Positions 35,359 through 37,656 of a DNA stretch of 37,656 bases are shown here, piece by piece (the first letter of the stretch is position 1; every line of letters starts with the position of its first letter). The notes below the pieces were generated by a model, which saw only the letters and a list, made by a program, of their open reading frames with translations, had not been told where the DNA came from and searched no databases. This DNA is from Candidatus Kapaibacterium sp. (GTDB lineage Bacteria > Bacteroidota > Ignavibacteria > Kapaibacteriales > UBA2268). The DNA lies in the NCBI GenBank assembly GCA_028376765.1, contig JAONBD010000015.1:1-37656 (forward strand). Direction: 5' to 3'. Position numbers and translations under genes: made by a program.

Positions 35359-36152
35359 TTCGCAATTTTTGTGATTTTTACTTGGGTGTAAATTTCGTTA
35401 ACTCCTAGAGAAGCAGGATAACCAAAACCTTGAGTTGAAAATGAACCTGTACTCCTATGTCTAATCTCAAATACTTTTTGAGAGGTGATTTCAAACTCAC
35501 CTATTATCCATGCATAATTTAAGCTATAATCACTATTGCTTGATTTAGCAATTGAACCAATTAATTCGTTAGAAGCGTCTGTTACATTGTACAGAATTAG
35601 AGTATTCAAGTTTACCCTATATGATGGAGCACTTGCCTCAATTATATAGGTCCCTGCATCAAGAGTTATTTGATTAGAATTTAGATTTATAAAGTCAGTA
35701 TTTCCTGTTAAATCATTCAAAACTCTTGTTCTCCATGCTCCAGCTGTGAATGTCCCTGCTGGAGTTCCATTTGATTTAACATCCTTCACAAAAGCAACTT
35801 TAGGTAAATTACTCGAAAAAGCGGAACTAGCTAGCTTTGTTCTTGGGCTTAGCTCGCTTCCACCTACCGTTATACCAAGCCAATATTGAGTATCAAAAGG
35901 GAGGTTAATTGGAGTGTTCTCGCCGAGGACAACAGAGAAAACGCCATCATTTACTGTAACAGTTCTTGCTTCAGTCCAAAGTGCAGAGCCTGCCGTTGCA
36001 ACATTATAGATTCTGAAAGAAATAGCTTGGTTGCCATCAGCAACGGGGTCGCCCGAGCTATCTGTTAAATAGCCTTGGTAATTTAAGGTATGTGGTGATT
36101 GTGCGATTGCTATAATTGTGCAAATAGCCAGAATTGCGATTATATATTTCAT
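35355..36152 (-). CDS. Secreted two-domain surface/tail-fibre-like protein, intact copy
   Basis: 265 residues, the only full copy of the family. Signal peptide MKYIIAILAICTIIAIAQ, then an N-terminal beta domain (about 20-115) with LNYQGYLTDSSGDPVADGNQ, SALWTEARTVTVNDGVFSVV and YWLGITVGG, ending at a linker SAFSSNLPKVAF. The C-terminal domain (about 120-265), with AWRTRVLNDLTGNTDF, TLDAGTYIIEASAPSYRV and VFEIRHRS up to TQVKITKIAN, resembles the jelly-roll domains found at the ends of phage tail fibres and in bacterial surface proteins. An adhesin or receptor-binding role is inferred. It is convergent with the MNT gene (4-base overlap) and divergent from the antitoxin at 36260. Confidence 0.8.
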   Translation of the reverse strand: MKYIIAILAICTIIAIAQSPHTLNYQGYLTDSSGDPVADGNQAISFRIYNVATAGSALWTEARTVTVNDGVFSVVLGENTPINLPFDTQYWLGITVGGSELSPRTKLASSAFSSNLPKVAFVKDVKSNGTPAGTFTAGAWRTRVLNDLTGNTDFINLNSNQITLDAGTYIIEASAPSYRVNLNTLILYNVTDASNELIGSIAKSSNSDYSLNYAWIIGEFEITSQKVFEIRHRSTGSFSTQGFGYPASLGVNEIYTQVKITKIAN

Positions 36153-36259
36153 TATTATTCCATATATATATTAATGTTCAATTAATTAATTTCAGACTGA
36201 TTTTATGCTAGAAAATTTGTATTTTTGAAATATACTATAAACATTTTAGTCTAAAAATT

Positions 36260-36478
36260 ATGTCAACAAACACTTTAATAGCATACCCAAAATCTCATGA
36301 GCAAGAAATTGCTTTGAGGAGCTTTATGCAAAGTCAGAACATAGAGTTTGAAGAAGAGGATTCTAAAGAATATGAACCAGAATTTGTAGCAAAAATCTTA
36401 GAAAGCGAAGCTGAAGTTAAAGCAGGTAAAACAGTTAGAGTTGATCCTGATAATTTCAAAAGTTTTTTAGGGCTCTGA
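36260..36478 (+). CDS. Antitoxin of YoeB-type module (DUF2683-like)
   Basis: 72 residues. The pattern LIAYPKSHEQEIALRSFMQ, then NIEFEEEDSKEYEPEFVAKI and AGKTVRVDPDNF, fits small Bacteroidota antitoxins that precede Txe/YoeB toxins (DUF2683-like). The final VRVD-x-x-x-F part is expected to wrap the toxin. Its TGA stop overlaps the toxin ATG by one base. A TAnnTTTG-like box, TATTTTTG at 36220-36227, lies 33 bases upstream and may be the promoter; autoregulation is usual in such modules. Confidence 0.85.
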   Translation: MSTNTLIAYPKSHEQEIALRSFMQSQNIEFEEEDSKEYEPEFVAKILESEAEVKAGKTVRVDPDNFKSFLGL

Positions 36479-36741
36479 TGGCTTACCTAATTGATTTTTC
36501 AGAGAAATCACTTAAAGATATTGAGTTCCATAAAAAATCTGGCAATAAGTCTGCCTTGAATAAAGTTCTGATTTTCTTAACAGAATTGGTAACAAATCCT
36601 TTTGAAGGTACTGGAAAACCAGAAGCCTTAAAACATCAGCTTACAGGCAGATGGTCTCGCAGAATAGACAAAGAACACCGCTTAGTTTACAGAGTTGAAG
36701 GCAATTTTGTTTATATTCTATCCGCTAAAGGACATTATTAA
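36478..36741 (+). CDS. yoeB: Txe/YoeB-family mRNA interferase toxin
   Basis: 87 residues of the YoeB family, RelE fold, which cleaves mRNA on the ribosome. The hallmark segments are present: NPFEGTGKPEALKHQLTGRW, SRRIDKEHRLVYRV, and the C-terminal ILSAKGHY, including the Glu, Arg, His and terminal Tyr implicated in catalysis. The start overlaps the antitoxin stop (TGATG). Its TAA stop overlaps by four bases (TTAA) the stop of the fourth surface-gene copy. Confidence 0.95.
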   Translation: MAYLIDFSEKSLKDIEFHKKSGNKSALNKVLIFLTELVTNPFEGTGKPEALKHQLTGRWSRRIDKEHRLVYRVEGNFVYILSAKGHY

Positions 36742-37165
36742 TTCGCAATTTTAGTGATTTTAATAACAGTATACACTTCTTCTCCAGCAAATAATGGGCT
36801 TCCTTGTTCAAAACCATTTAATACTTGATCATCACTGCATCTATACTGAATATCAAATGTTTTCTGTGAAGTAATTGTAATTACTTTACGTATAAATGAT
36901 TTATTTGAATCATAAACACCAGAGGCACTAATTGAATATTCTGAAGTTCCAACCAATTCTTGTACGCCATCAGTTATATTAAATAATTGAGTTTGATGCC
37001 TTTCAACCCTAAATGCAGGTGCAATTACTTCAATCACATATCTTCCCGCCTCTAATGTGAATTGGTTGGAAGCAACAGTAACTATTTATTGTGGATCATC
37101 CTCAGTATTTAAATCCCTTCTCAAACATGCTCCGCTAATACAATCTCCTTTTTTAAAATTATTAT
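36738..37165 (-). pseudogene. Surface/tail-like gene copy 4 fragment, truncated with internal stop
   Basis: Only the C-terminal domain remains: ACLRRDLNTEDDPQ, then an in-frame TAA at 37086-37088, then NQFTLEAGRYVIEVIAPAFR and the rest to KITKIAN. A GTG at 37037 gives a 99-residue open frame, but this lies inside the domain and lacks a signal peptide. The N-terminal NYQG domain is absent upstream of 37165. The C-terminal domain differs clearly from that of the intact copy at 35355 and matches the phage-style version more closely, so it is a diverged family member that has decayed. Confidence 0.75.
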
Positions 37166-37292
37166 AATGACTACATTTAATAATAATCAAAGTCAATATT
37201 ACCTAATCAGTAAATTAACTTGTATTTAAGACTAAAAATTTTAAATAATCGAGATTCATTTCTTATTTTTGGGAACAAAAAAAAGGAAAAAA

Positions 37293-37656
37293 ATGAATAA
37301 GATAATAGAATGTGTTCCAAACTTTTCAGAAGGTAGAGATCAAAAAATTATAGATGCAATTTCTGATGCAATTAAAGGAACTAATGGTTGCACTTTACTA
37401 GATGTAGACCCTGGGAAATCAACGAATAGAACTGTTTACACTTTTGTAGGGAGTCCAGAATCAGTTGTGTTGGGTGCTTTTAATGCGGCGAAAATAGCAA
37501 GCGAACTTATAGATATGAGAAAGCACAAAGGTGAGCACCCAAGAATGGGAGCTATGGATGTTTGTCCATTTGTTCCAGTTGCAAATGTATCGATGGAAGA
37601 ATGTGTTGATTGTTCTAAAAAATTCGCAGAAAAAGCCGCAAATGAACTGGGATTGT
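37293..37656 (+). CDS. ftcD: Glutamate formimidoyltransferase, 5' part
   Basis: The first 121 codons of a formiminotransferase; the gene continues past the window edge. [37 protein letters not shown] and [20 protein letters not shown] are hallmarks of the N-subdomain, including the active-site His in HPRMGA. It transfers the formimino group from N-formiminoglutamate to tetrahydrofolate in histidine breakdown. A Shine-Dalgarno-like AAGGA precedes the ATG. Whether it is fused to a cyclodeaminase domain cannot be seen. The region 37166-37292 before it holds no gene and separates it from the accessory block. Confidence 0.92.
   Translation, partial: MNKIIECVPNFSEGRDQKIIDAISDAIKGTNGCTLLDVDPGKSTNRTVYTFVGSPESVVLGAFNAAKIASELIDMRKHKGEHPRMGAMDVCPFVPVANVSMEECVDCSKKFAEKAANELGL

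Noticed and set aside
32271-37165. Integron cassette array
   Set aside because: TA genes suggest it, but no attC-like paired core sites were found and the gene orientation alternates; the repeated element is the 3' end of a gene rather than a recombination site.

Overview
The window looks like AT-rich chromosomal DNA from a free-living member of the Bacteroidota/Chlorobiota/Ignavibacteria-Kapaibacteriota group. The signs are large secreted proteins with type IX secretion (T9SS) C-terminal sorting modules, a PorV/PorQ-family protein, choice-of-anchor repeats, an OmpA protein with a proline-rich linker, TAnnTTTG-like promoter boxes and generally weak Shine-Dalgarno sites. The phylum is inferred from protein style, not from a marker tree. 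No rRNA, tRNA or CRISPR array was seen.

Layout. (1) 1-1540: less AT-rich, probably horizontally acquired DNA with a small serine recombinase and a recombinase-like ORF. Its right edge cuts off the start of a TPR gene. (2) 1540-5262: two paralogous TPR / coiled-coil / three-TM membrane proteins, the first lacking its start and signal peptide, with a terminator and a 17-bp tandem duplication between them. (3) 5342-9693: S9 peptidase, a small NTF2-like secreted protein, cysteine dioxygenase, a LiaF-TM-like membrane protein and a methyltransferase. (4) 9701-14285: a giant vWA/choice-of-anchor/T9SS protein divergent from a secreted beta-propeller. (5) 14282-18988: housekeeping genes ispE, glgA, prfB (with the classical programmed +1 frameshift) and xseA. 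(6) 19129-25577: an orphan acidic protein, a double-OmpA-domain protein and a second giant vWA/T9SS protein. (7) 25637-29909: a tightly overlapping operon of Nudix hydrolase, parA, parB, 4HBT thioesterase, PorQ-like protein and enoyl-CoA hydratase. (8) 29902-32238: a membrane protein, a lipoprotein and a choice-of-anchor U / IPTL-CTERM-like surface protein.

(9) 32271-37165 is the most unusual part. Four plus-strand toxin-antitoxin (TA) modules (HEPN/MNT, RelE-like, HEPN/MNT, YoeB-like) alternate with four minus-strand copies of one secreted, phage-tail-like protein family. At every junction the toxin-side stop codon abuts or overlaps by 4 bp the stop codon of the surface gene. Only one of the four surface genes is intact. 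The others carry a nonsense codon, a lost start, or a truncation, and one has an exchanged C-terminal domain. (10) The window ends inside a glutamate formimidoyltransferase gene.

Functionally the window joins core metabolism and chromosome segregation to cell-surface export (T9SS cargo, PorQ, OmpA and possibly an exosortase-type anchor), with an accessory block of TA modules and decaying adhesin-like genes beside it.
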